The notes under the pieces were generated by a model that had not been told where the DNA came from, did not search any database, and saw only the letters and a program-made list of their open reading frames with translations. A stretch of 64,000 nucleotides of DNA from Pomacea canaliculata. Its lineage: Eukaryota > Mollusca > Gastropoda > Architaenioglossa > Ampullariidae. Numbering within the stretch: the stretch's first letter is position 1; every line of letters starts with the position of its first letter. A program made the translations under genes and the position numbers. The stretch covers positions 6,288,016 to 6,352,015 of the forward strand of contig NC_037590.1 in assembly GCF_003073045.1 (NCBI RefSeq). The letters run 5' to 3'. Shown here piece by piece: positions 37,435 to 49,288 of this stretch.

Positions 37435-38825
37435 GCAGTGGGCGTTGTCGATAACGCTGGCGACGTGACTTTAAAGTCTGGCGATAGGGAAGGTAGCGCA
37501 GAGCAAAAATCAAGGGGTGACAAAGATGAATAGCACTGTGGGCCACCGAGACATGCGGGAGACCCGTGATGAGAACATCGTGGTGGGCAAAGTCGTGACT
37601 GAGATCAGGTCGCACTGTGTCCAAGAGCAGGGAGGTCATGTTACGTCCTCTGACGCCACTACGGCTGTGGGGTGAAGTGGGGCCAGCGCAGGGTCAGAGT
37701 TCGATGGTTTACGTGCACAGATGCACGTAGGAGCACAAGTATTCAAACACTTTGATGATAAAGTGCTTTCACCCAGTGGTGATTTCACCACAAAAGCAAG
37801 GGATATGGATGACGAATACCCTCTACATACCCCGTTATGCACATATGTGTGCACAGACGTAAAGGGACAGTAGTAACGACACAGCTGTTGAATATTACAT
37901 GTTACAAACATTTTTTTTCACACAACGAATAGTTTTAAATTTTCAGATGAAAGTTGGATTTACAAGAAGCCGTACGTAGCAACAATACAGGTTTCGACTT
38001 TTTAACATTGCTAAGTATATTGTTTAGTGTTACGAGTATACATTTTATAAGCTTTCAATAATCAGGTACAGACACATATGTACTTTTATCTCTAGATTTA
38101 TCAAATCAGTCAGGCACATAAACCAAATAGGGAGTTGCTATGACCACAGCGTCAGCTACTTTCTCGCTTCTTTGCAGGGAAGTGGATGGTACAAGGGGTT
38201 TAAGCCATGTACCTGTAGTTAAGGAAGGAGAGGCGGCTTACCTCCCATTAGTGACACTGTACTGACCGGTAAAGCCAGTGATATTGGAGACGAATTTCAC
38301 TACATATTCTAGTTATGTGATGAGTTCAAGAATGAAAGAAAAAGTCCAAATCCTAAATTTTACTTTAAACACTCGAATGCAGTTAAATTTAATAGTCTGT
38401 TTTGCTCCACTAAAAAGCATTAATGAATTTTATTAGTATTATTTGTGGTACCTTTTCTAAATGTCATTAGTTAACTCATGGTAATGCTGTACAAAAGTTA
38501 TTACTATCTTAGCCACTATTAGTATCGTTGTTATGCTTTCATTTCTCATGTAACACAGTTTTGTATTTCCTTGTATTTCCTCTTATTTAACTTTTATCTG
38601 AGTACGTGTATTCAAGCTTTGTTTGGGTGAACTGTTTATTTTGCATAGTTGCAATTTCTCCACACCCTTCATGTAATAAATAAATAAAAATGTCAAATTT
38701 AAAAAAAGAAAACCTGCCTCAATCACGAAAAGTGATTAACAGACCCGTTTAGTTCATTAAAGTTTGCTACAAATCAAAGTAGCTAAGTATATATAAGTAA
38801 TCTATTACAATCAAACACACCTAAA

Positions 38826-39303
38826 AATACCGTATTTGCCCGAAAAGAAAACCAAACCTGAAAATAAGCCCTAAAGTGATTTTTTTAAGGATGTTCGTGA
38901 TATCAGCCAAAATAAGCCTTAAGATCGTCAGCTAGACGTTGAAACACGATCGACGGACATATTGAGTTATAAAGTAGTTATATCAATATATAAATAATTG
39001 ATATTGTTAAACTATTGCCTAAAATAAATGATAATATAAATATAATGATTCATAAATTTCCAAACGGGTGCCTTTGGACGAGAGGTATATCTGCCTATGT
39101 ATAAATGAACTCGCAAGAAATTCAGGGTTTGGAAGTTATTACGACGTTCCAGAAGATAACATGAACGTATTAGAATAAATGAAGATTTTTTGGTACATAA
39201 AAAACAAGACATCTCCAAAATAAGCCCTAGTACAACTTTTGAAACCAAAATTAGTGTAAGATTTTGTATCTTTTTTTTTTTTTTTTTGGGGGGGGGGGGG
39301 GGG
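38826..39303. repeat. Possible MITE with AAAATAAGCCYT repeats and T17-G16 tract
   Basis: The left end resembles the widespread TACCGTATTT..CCGAAAA type of MITE end. AATAAGCCCT/AATAAGCCTT motifs recur near 38870, 38911 and 39219. The stretch closes with a T17 run (39271-39287) directly joined to a G16 run (39288-39303). Element ends are not proven. Confidence 0.35.
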
Positions 39304-40749
39304 AGGTATACACTGTGGTCGATTTGGAAATACCATAGTGGAGACCGTATTGTAAGGGAGGTAAGCAGCCATGATCTGCCAGTCTGGACACACTAGCCTC
39401 CCCTAGACCGTGTCTGAAGCAACTTGTCTTGTCAAAAAAAAACTACCAACAAAGAATATTTTGCGTTTTTTGTGCACTGTACTTATAAGCGAAATGAAAG
39501 TATTCTCATTATATTCAGATTGGTTTTTATAAGAACGAGTGGAAAATAATCGGAATATATATTTGTTTTCTTTCAGGATGAAGAAATTAAGCTTCATATT
39601 TTTGTGTCTCAATATTAAGTTTCTATCACCTCCTGAAAAAACACACACACATGCACACGCACACGTATGCACGCCTATCTGTTGACATGGTAGTCTTTAA
39701 ACAACAAAATAAGGGAAACAAGTGAGTTGCTTATTAATACATTGTATACTAAAAATTACATCGATACATTTTCAAACTTAGCTGCTTTCTGTGTTTGAGA
39801 AGATGCTTCTCATGTGGAATAAGAAAATTAGGGAATTGTTTTCTTGCCCTATTTCTTGACGAAATATTTGTTAGTCGAACAATAATGAAATGGTATGACT
39901 TATAGAGAGCAAGTCTCGTCCATTGTTGTGTATATAAGCTGATAAATAATTTTGTGGTGGGATGGGTAGGTTGTTGAATTTCTGTATTATAATCAAAATT
40001 GATTGGTTTCAAAACAAGCAGATGAAGGAAGTAATATTTTCCTGCAATAAGACACTACACAGAAGGCTCTACCTTCAGCCTTTGCTCTCCAGTGTGGGTG
40101 GCTAAACCCGGATTTTAAAGTAGTTTTGAGACACCAGGCAGTAATCTACATCCGGGAGATTTTTTTTTCCTATGACTTTTTAAAAAGTATCTGTTCGGTA
40201 TTTTTTCCTCTAAATTTACTCGATTTTTCAAATCACCCCCCTTTTAAATGTTCTTCATCCTTGTTGCCTCCTGCTCGATGCATTTTCTCGACTACTTCAT
40301 GATCGCCCATACTTACCCGGTTCCAGAATTGACGACCTTTATTGTGCCTCGACCAGTTGCTGTTATTATTGTTGCTATTAGTATTATTACATCACATTCG
40401 TTACTTAACAACTTTTGCTATCATTCATTACACCATTATACAAAGAAAACAGCGATGTTGAGCGTTTATATTGCTTTATCGATTAATATTTGAACTTCTA
40501 CGTCAGAAACGCTTTTTGGTCGTTTTTGTAGTGTGTTGACTCGCAGAAACATCTGTCCTCATCCTCAGCAGCAAGATCTGTGGCAGTACTTCCTGAAAAC
40601 AGATGACATTCATTATCTTGCAATTCTTATACATACTTGAAATTCTAGTCAACACCTAAAGCATTCTCATTGTACACCGGATTACGATGTCCCAGCATTT
40701 GGCAAAAGACAGTGATACTGTTAATCTCTCTTCGTCGTAACGATGAGCC

Positions 40750-40900
40750 GCATGACGTCTATAATTAGACCCGGAGGTGTGGTCTCGGCTACCTCGGTTT
40801 GCGCATGCGCCTACCAAGAGGTCTTTACTGAACTTCCGGTCCCGGACCTTGTTGCGTTAGTGAGAAGGCCGCGCTAATGCCACCTACTTTGTCTACACAA
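40750..40900. promoter_or_regulatory. NRF1/ETS/CRE promoter-like cluster, no assigned gene
   Basis: Within 90 bp there is a CRE-like TGACGTCT (40753-40760), a palindromic NRF1 core GCGCATGCGC (40801-40810) and an ETS site ACTTCCGG (40832-40839), in locally CpG-rich sequence. This combination marks TATA-less housekeeping promoters in animals (established). No coding exon with a start codon is recognised nearby on either strand. Confidence 0.4.
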
Positions 40901-43900
40901 TGTCTTCCATTCAACAGGGGTGAAACACTACCCGAGAGTTTCTAAAGTACAGTACCTGATTGTTCGTTTTTCGCTCGTCCCTACTCAGCCGCGTTTGTTT
41001 TCGTGTATTCGAGAGTCGGCTATGCTACAGATTGCGTAACAGACGAACAAAGTCTCACACACACAGAGAAGGGTAACTAGAGGAGGGGAACCAGAAGAGA
41101 TGGGGAAGGGAGGATATGGGAGGGCGAGAGTACACGTTTAAAACTCGCTCATACTTAGTCCTGCTACTGTCACATACAGCTATTCCCCAAAGAAATATTT
41201 GTTATCACAGTGTCTTAACATGACGACAGAACAACAAAGAACAAAGATGTATAACCCGAGGTCAAACGACGCTGCATCATCCAGGACCTTGAGCTGCAAG
41301 GTGTTATTTCAAATGAAAATTTGGTATCTTTAAGTCAGACTGAGCCAGAATGCATGATCTGTAGAAAGGCTTCAATAAGTTTCTCGTTCAAAGAACTTTT
41401 ACACGAAAGCAGGCACCAAAGCAGTAATGGAAATTTGGAAATGATCAGTTGATATGACACTATTATTACATTGTAGTTGTTTCTTCTGTGTGTGTGCGCG
41501 CGCTGTTTTTCCAAAGTAGGGTGGAGGGTGTTTTGTTTTCTTACTGCTTAAAATTCATAACCAGTTTCAACACATTAAATCCCAAACGTCATTTCTCACG
41601 TGTCACCACCTACTGTCAACAAATATCTAAAATTCAAATGTTAAAGGGAAGACCCTAAAATATTGCTTTACAAAGGTATTCAGACTTTAATATAAATTAT
41701 TACTAGCTCTTGCAGGTCACCCTGCCATAGGCCTTTTTTTTTTATAAAAGGGTCGTACCCGGCGGTGACCTTTCTCTCATGCCAAGTCATTTTTCTCTCC
41801 ACAACACCTGTCAGCTTAAGAAGCTGTTTTGTTCCTTTGAGACAGAAGAGGAAAGATTGTGCTGATAACTCTCCAATTAGTTCCTTAATTTCGGTTTGAG
41901 AGAGGGAAACGCTAACCAGTGCAAACAGACTCACGTGACCCGAGGAATTCGTATTTCATCTGAACTACTTCTCGACTTATTTTTAACATCTAAATTTCCG
42001 GGAAAGCGAAGCGAAACACCTGTGGCAAGGGATCTCACCACGGATGTACACAAGTTCGTGATCTCACCGTGTCGACTCTGTTTTGATGTACCTCGATGAT
42101 TGTTAACATCAAAACGCGGGACGACATTAAAGAAATTTCGAAAAGACGCCAGCAAAGATGAACTGATGAAAGAAAAACAAATAGGCCTGGGGGAGATGAA
42201 AACATGGGAAGGGGTGAGGGTAGACAGTATAGGGTGTAACGCCGACTCAGCAACTAATGCTAAAGCAGGTAGGTGGCAGGTGCAAAGCAAATAACTGCGT
42301 GTCCGAAAGAGGGTAGCCCCGGGGGGTTGTGGGGGAGACAGCTCCGGGGGCTACAGGTGTGACGCGTGGTCAAGGTTGTTATCCACCTCTCTCGGAGCTC
42401 CGACAAGCTCGCTATGTGGGTAGATGTCCGGGTACGGCAATTTATACGCACCCAAATTTAGCCGGTGGGGGCGAGTGAGGTGTGTGCGCATGTCTGAGAG
42501 TGAGCGGCCGTGAGTCAACCACTTGAGTGGAATAAATAAATGTGTCAGGGTTATTTACGCGCTCCTCGGCGCTTGGTCATTGATAAGGTCCCTGTAAATG
42601 AACAGGTTTCTGATCGCCACGTCCAAGACCTCCATTATGTTGTGGGCTTTGAGGCAAATGCGTTCGTATAATTAATGTCTGCCCGTCTGTATATCTTCCC
42701 AGCAGTCTGTGAGTTTGTCTGTTTGCCCGTCTATCTGCTGGACTGCCTTCCATAAAACACTATAAAGGTAAATACACAGTTTTTTTCCCAAGGCTCACCC
42801 AAACTTCCACATACACCCACAGGCAGGCACACGAACATACACATAAATACATATACGACCAAAATAAACAGTTCATTGAAATCGAAGTTTTTAGAGGCAG
42901 TTAAAAAAAACAATTTAGCAAAGAACCAAACCAAACCAGACCAAGAACATAGCAAAACAAAACTAAATGAAGCATTATTTACGGGAACCTTCTGACTGAA
43001 ACACCAGGGGTGAGTGAACTTAACTCACACGAAGTAGAACAAAAGCTGATCATATCTGTTCCATCTGCTGTCAATGGAGGGCTTTACATGTAAACATTCC
43101 TCTGTCACCAGGCTTCTACACGACCAACCGTTTGTGGGGGGTCTGGCTGGTGGCTTTTACTGGCTTCTGTAGCCGCACGTGCAGGACCCCCAATGCTTGG
43201 CTTGCGGCTCAAGATGGTGGCAGCCCTGTCATCCAACTGCTGAGTTACAGCTTGGTGGGCAAGCATCTCTTGTCAAAACGACGAAAATACTGTGATCACC
43301 AACTACTAATGCACATTGCATTATGGATAGTCCTTGCTCTTCTGTAGACAAATATTGACATACGTGTTGAAGGGGTGTTAAACTTAATTGCATGTTTTGT
43401 TTGTGCCTACAACTTAAAAAGGAAAGAAGAAAAAAATGAAAGAAAAGCACAAAAAAAAAAAAAATAAAATAAATAAAAGAAATAAAAAACCCCAACAAAC
43501 AATTAAAAATATGTACCTAATACTTTAAGAATATAAAAATACTCAAGCACATAATAATCCAATAAAGTCGACGAGGGTGTGGCTCTGGAAGGCAATAACA
43601 CACAAGAATAGCAAGTACACTCAAAAGGGTGGGGTACCACATACTGTTCTGACACGTCAAGTAGCACGAGCTGACAGACGGGCGAACGGATCAATCACAG
43701 AATAAATGATACAGATAAGGGTTGGTGCACCCTGAAAAGCCGGGAGTGTGGATACGTGTAATGACCGTCAATCGTTACTGCGTCATATCGGTACCTCACG
43801 CCCTCGGGTGAGCACCCGATCCCTGTTACAGGGAGCTCGTCACAACTGTTGTGAGAGAAACTGATAGCAAACATAGTCATAATGAAGTCATCAGAAACAA

Positions 43901-46500
43901 CCATCCCCTCCGCCACCATTGCCACCACGACAAGCAGCTATTCAAATAAACAGCCCGTGTTTTCTCTGTCCTTTACCCTGCTGGCAGCTCACAACAACAA
44001 ACGTAAACAAACGACGATTGTGTGACGCAGAAGGAAAAAATCGTTAAGTGAGGCGAGCTATGATTGGCTCGGGGTTTGAACGTTTTTTGTTTGTTTGTAG
44101 CAAGTTGCTGCATGACTAGATATAAATATGCGCAGAAATTAATATTTGGGGAATAAAACGCCTGTCAAATGTAGCTCTGCCGGATTAGAGAGGTGACAGG
44201 AGAGAGGGAGCTGCTTTTATATGACAAAGCACATCTGATTTGCTGTGGACGTCATGTTTTTTATAATTAGTGTCGGTTCATGGAGAAATTACCGTCTAAT
44301 TTGGTGGAGGGAGAAAAAAAAAAAACAACAACAACACACACTCACACACACACACACACGCACGCAGACCCGAGCATGCGGATGTACGGACCAACCTACA
44401 CAGACACAAAGTGCAAACTACTTCGACGACCAGAGTGGAAAGTGCTACAGGCTTGAACATTCCACTGATTCGTCATGTAACCACCCCTCATCCCTCCCGA
44501 CAAAACCGATTCTTGCTTTGTATTCAGCAGCACGCGTGGGTAGAACTATCACCAGCCTCGTTCTGATTATGGACAACATTGACGACACCCGTTCTAAATC
44601 TGAAGCCTCAACCCGTTCATATTATAATTATATTCTCTGACCACACCCGTACAACGGTCAATATTACTACGCATATCCTGGTTTGGGCAAAAGCCGACCA
44701 AGTCTTGCTGAAAGAAAGCATTATTATTTTGTTCTCGACAAAAAATTCTATCAACTTGTCTGGGTTAATAGACGAACAGGTAACACAGTAAACGAGCTCA
44801 CAGATAACGGTTTTGTCGGGAACCTTATCTGAAAGTGAGGGGAGGGTGAGTGGGGAAAGCGAGACTTTACCTGTTGATAAAGCAAAATCAGTGAAAGGAA
44901 TACTGTGGTCCTGTTGGTGCTCACAGAACTAACGTGGTCTTCAATATCAAGTTATTATATCTGCTTCCAACAGACCGTGGCTTCTGGACTGGCGACAGGG
45001 AGGATCAAAGAAAGGTTAGTACAGTTTCTTCCAATGGTCTGTGTCAAGGATGAAAGGCTACTCACCCACGATGTTTGCCTAAACAGTTTGTCTGATGTCT
45101 CGTGTACATCGCAAACACGTTTTCAGACATGTTTTGAGTGTTTTGTGTTGTTACAGTATTCTCTGTTTCTCGCGGTATTTTTAAAATTTTCGCAGACTCT
45201 AGCAACTTTACATAATATACAAGCGCGTGAACTCACAGAATTTAAGCTTGTAACGGTTTTTGAAACGGTTTTCATTGTGCTGTTCTTGATGCTGGTGTAA
45301 AACACGTTTTGAAGACGTTTCTTGCAGCAGCACGTGCGACCTCGCTTCATCGACCGTTTAATTATTTATAAAATTTAATAATGTGATAAAGTTGAGAAAA
45401 CTTAACAGGACCTGAACTGAGAGAAAAGTTAAAATAACAGAGAAATAAATACAATGATATATCTGATGTGGGGCATCGATATCCTGCTATAAATTAAGCC
45501 CAGTCATTTGAAAATAATTTTTATACACACACACCAACACACATGCACACGCTGTAAAGGTTTCACTGAGTTAAATGTTGGTGTTAGTCTACACCCCTTT
45601 CATGTTCGTTATGTCTTTCTGTGTCAAGTAGACTAATCTCTTGAGTATAAGAGATACTTGTCGACCAGAAATTATTGCTGTGAAAGCACTCTTCTTTGTT
45701 CAGGAGCAGACATCGGATATTGTTTGTAAGCTTTAGGACCAGTGCAGAGGACGGTTTCACATTTTCTTTTATACTTCGCTCAGATTTTTTTTCATGAATT
45801 AGTGGTATCTAGGTACTCGTGCAAGGATTAGCAGTAAAATTCACGGAACATGATACATTGTCCTTCATTAACAGTAAAAAGTGCAGGTGTACAGCTAGAT
45901 AGACCTACGGTTGACAAGCTTTGGAAGGTATGAGAATGCTTGAGATAAAAGTAACTGGCTCTTGTCCAACATATAACCCCTCTATCTCTCTTATTTTTCA
46001 CAGAAGAACATAAAACAGACAAGGCAAGGTACAAAAAGAACACAACCACCCTCCTTTGAAGAGCACAAGCATTTAAGCCTACAAATAATAAATACAATAC
46101 CACATTAAAAATATAGGGTAATAAAATGTAAAACTTGCTCCTGTCATGTATGCATACAAAACTTTTATATATTAAGATTAATTCAGAGAACGAAAAGGAA
46201 CAAATCAATCGACTACTAGCTAGATGATAGAGAATGGCAAGTGATCCAATTGACAGTGATAAAATAAACAATGTTCTTTATTGTATCGAGTTCTCCTAAA
46301 GAGGTAAGGACTCCAAACAAGACAATAATGCGATAGCAATGGTCACAAAGAGAGGAGACAAAAGAAAATATACCAGAGCTAGAAAAAAAGTATATATATA
46401 TAAGTGCACCAGCCATTGGTCAGAGATTGTGATTTAAATATTCTAGTCTGTTTTAAAAAAATAAGAGAGAGAGAGAGAGGATGAAAATGAAAATTCTTTA
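40901..46500. other. Intergenic sequence upstream of the + strand mucin gene
   Basis: No exon is recognised. Simple repeats are present, such as AC-rich DNA at 44333-44365. The AT-rich minus-strand ORF at 45828-46271 looks hydrophobic by base composition rather than as a real membrane protein. Confidence 0.45.
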
Positions 46501-46504
46501 TTCA

Positions 46505-46550
46505 CAGACGGACGGACGGACGGACGGACGGACGGACGGACGGACAGACG
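46505..46550. repeat. (GACG)n microsatellite upstream of mucin gene
   Basis: About eleven tetranucleotide GACG units, with one GACA interruption, about 170 bp before the mucin start codon. It falls in the likely promoter or 5' UTR of that gene. Confidence 0.85.
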
Positions 46551-46720
46551 TGTAAAATCAGGTCAGGTGGTTAGTGGCCGGCTCTGTGTTCTGTCACAGA
46601 CTTAAAGTCAAGTTAGCGAGGTTGGGGTGGAGTGTGTGAAATTTATTGCAGGGTTTGTTCGTGTCTTATCAGGAGCTGTACAGACTGCCTGGACTGCAAC
46701 AACAACAGCAACTAGCGAAC

Positions 46721-49256
46721 ATGACCCACCGACTGAAGCTCTCTGTGGGTAAGACGATATTTAACTGGCAAATAATTCACTAGTTACTATTTAAGAGTTT
46801 CTACGTAAATGTTATTTATTTTTGTTGAATAATTTTCTATCTTCGAGTCGTTTCTTGATTTATCTCGGAAACCGAACTGAGGCTGAATGTCCATTTTCGC
46901 TTTGACTCCTTCACTGTGTTTGATGCAAGTGAAATAATCTCCACTTTGCTCCTTTACTGTGTCTGGTGCAAGTGAAACAATGTTCATTTTGCCTTTGCTG
47001 TCCTATGTTTGACGGTAGTGAAATAATGTTAATACTTTTCATCTTAACCGTTCATTTTCTTATCTTCCGGGTTCGTTTGTATAGTTTCCTGTCCTGATAA
47101 CGTTCTTTATTGTCACCTGACGACGGCCTTTCCCACTTCTGAAAGTTCCTTCTGGTGTCATTTCCTTAAAATTTTGTCCTGGCATTTTGTCGGCTCTTCT
47201 GAGAGTAATCTTCATTTCTTTTCACTATTTTTTTTTGTATCAGTTTTCCGAAATTTTAAGATTTTACGCAAACTTTGACATATGACAAAGTTATTAACTT
47301 CTTTTGACTTTTGACATTACAGTATTTACATATTCTATGGATTCCAGTATAATACCTGAGCACACTTTGCTCGTCCCTCTATCGAAGCCTCCCTACCGTC
47401 TATGAGACTAATATATTACTTGTGTCTGTTCTCTCTCTCTCTCTCTTTCTCTGTTTCTTAGACGAATGATTAAAGAGGTGAGAGAGAAAGGAAATAGGCG
47501 AAAAAGAGTGTTTTATATATATATATTACAAAATGTGGTTTTTTTTTAATGAATTACAAATCACAAGTAAAACCTCAAGATTTACACAATTTATCAGTTT
47601 TTACATCACAGAGAACTGTCAATGTTTGTTGATTGCTGATTGCAGTGGTATTGACCTCCATACTTGTAATCAATGTCCCAGTGTCATCAACCAATGAGAT
47701 TACTTCATTAGAAGCATCAGGACCTTCAGTCACCTTTACCCCATCGTCAGTTGGTGATGAAGTGAAGGCCTCCCAGTTGCCTCTACGCTGTCAACAAGCG
47801 ACACATCTGGTGATGAAGCTATCGTTCTTCAATCCTGTCATCGTCATCAAGTTCTGTTGAGACACCACTCTTTTCAATGACTCCATCTTTATCGAGTGAC
47901 TTTGATGTTGGGGAAACAACATTTTCAATGACTCCATTTTTAAAAGTTATTCTGTTGTTGTGGAGACTGGTAGTCCTGTTACCTCGCCATCAAGCCAGTC
48001 TGATGGTCAGGACACTTCTGTCTCTGGTATCCTGCCATCAGCAAGCTCTACTGATGGCCCTGTCGCCATATTGTCCAAGCGCCATATTGCTTCTTAGCTC
48101 ATCATCTGCAAGTGACACTGATTACGACAGCACTACTACTACTACTACCACTACTGATGTAACATCGTCACCAAGTTCTACTTACGATAGCACTACCACT
48201 ACTACTACGAATATAGCACCATCACCAAGCAGTTATACTTACGACAACACCAACACTGCCTCTATAACACCGTCACCAAGCAGTTCAGTTCACGACAGCA
48301 CTACCACTACCACTACCGCTACCGACATAGCACCAACACCAAGCGGTTCAGTTTACGACAGCACTACCACTACCACTACCACTACCGATATAACACCATC
48401 ACAAAGCAGTTCAGCCTATGACAGCACTACCACTACTACTACCACTACTACTACCGATATAACACCGTCACCAAGCAGTTCTACTTACGACAGCACTACC
48501 ACTACCACTACCGATATAATACCATCACAAAGCAGTTCAGCCTATGACAGCACTACCACTACCACTGCCACTACCGATATAACACCGTCACCAAGCAGTT
48601 CTACTTACGACAGCACTACCACTACCACTACCGACATAGCACCAACACCAACCAGTTCAGTTTACGACAGCACCACCCCTGCAGCTACAACACCGTCATC
48701 AAGCATGACTGCTGACATGACCACCAGCGGCCCAGCTACTCCGTCATCAAGCAGTCAGTCCACAGTGACGTCTGCAGTCACCTCCACGTCACCAAGCACG
48801 TCACCACCATCATACCAGTATCCCACGCAGGCCCCTGACCTCGGTAAGTGAATATTACTAGCTCGTACAATTAACACCCTCGTCTGTGTACGGGTGTGAG
48901 GGGTGGGCGGCTGGGGGATGAAGGTTTTACACCGATTCAGCAGCTGTTTTCGGCACTTATAAAGTGCATTTCCCTGCATAGCAACGAGAGCAATACTTAA
49001 TACAAAGAACAGCCCGAGCTTCAAACAAACAACAAACAAGCAAAAACAGTTTGCAAACTGCACAGTATGAGATTGTTACATGATACAATGTTCCGTTTAT
49101 TATTTATGAAATCCTTTCTTGTTATATTGTTGGTGGTATTGGTTTTAGGATGCGAATATAAGTCAAGATGAAGATAGCTTGGTTGGTATATTTGACTCTC
49201 CCAAAAAGAAAAAAAGAACAAACAAACAAAGGGAAGTAAAAAGAAAATAAAGAAGG

Positions 49257-49288
<32 letters not shown>

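Larger units (their letters stand above)
30401..40740. other. Intergenic sequence without a confident gene
   Basis: Ten kilobases with only short ORFs, apart from the 202-codon one at 36826-37434. It contains two tRNA-like SINE remnants (32.3 and 33.8 kb), the second foldback element (35.6 kb), a T17-G16 tract (39.27 kb) and AT-rich filler. I saw no run of exons with matching phases. Confidence 0.5.

Noticed and set aside
45828..46271. 147-codon minus-strand ORF with hydrophobic content
   Set aside because: Hydrophobicity follows from AT-rich base composition; no family resemblance, start context or exon structure.
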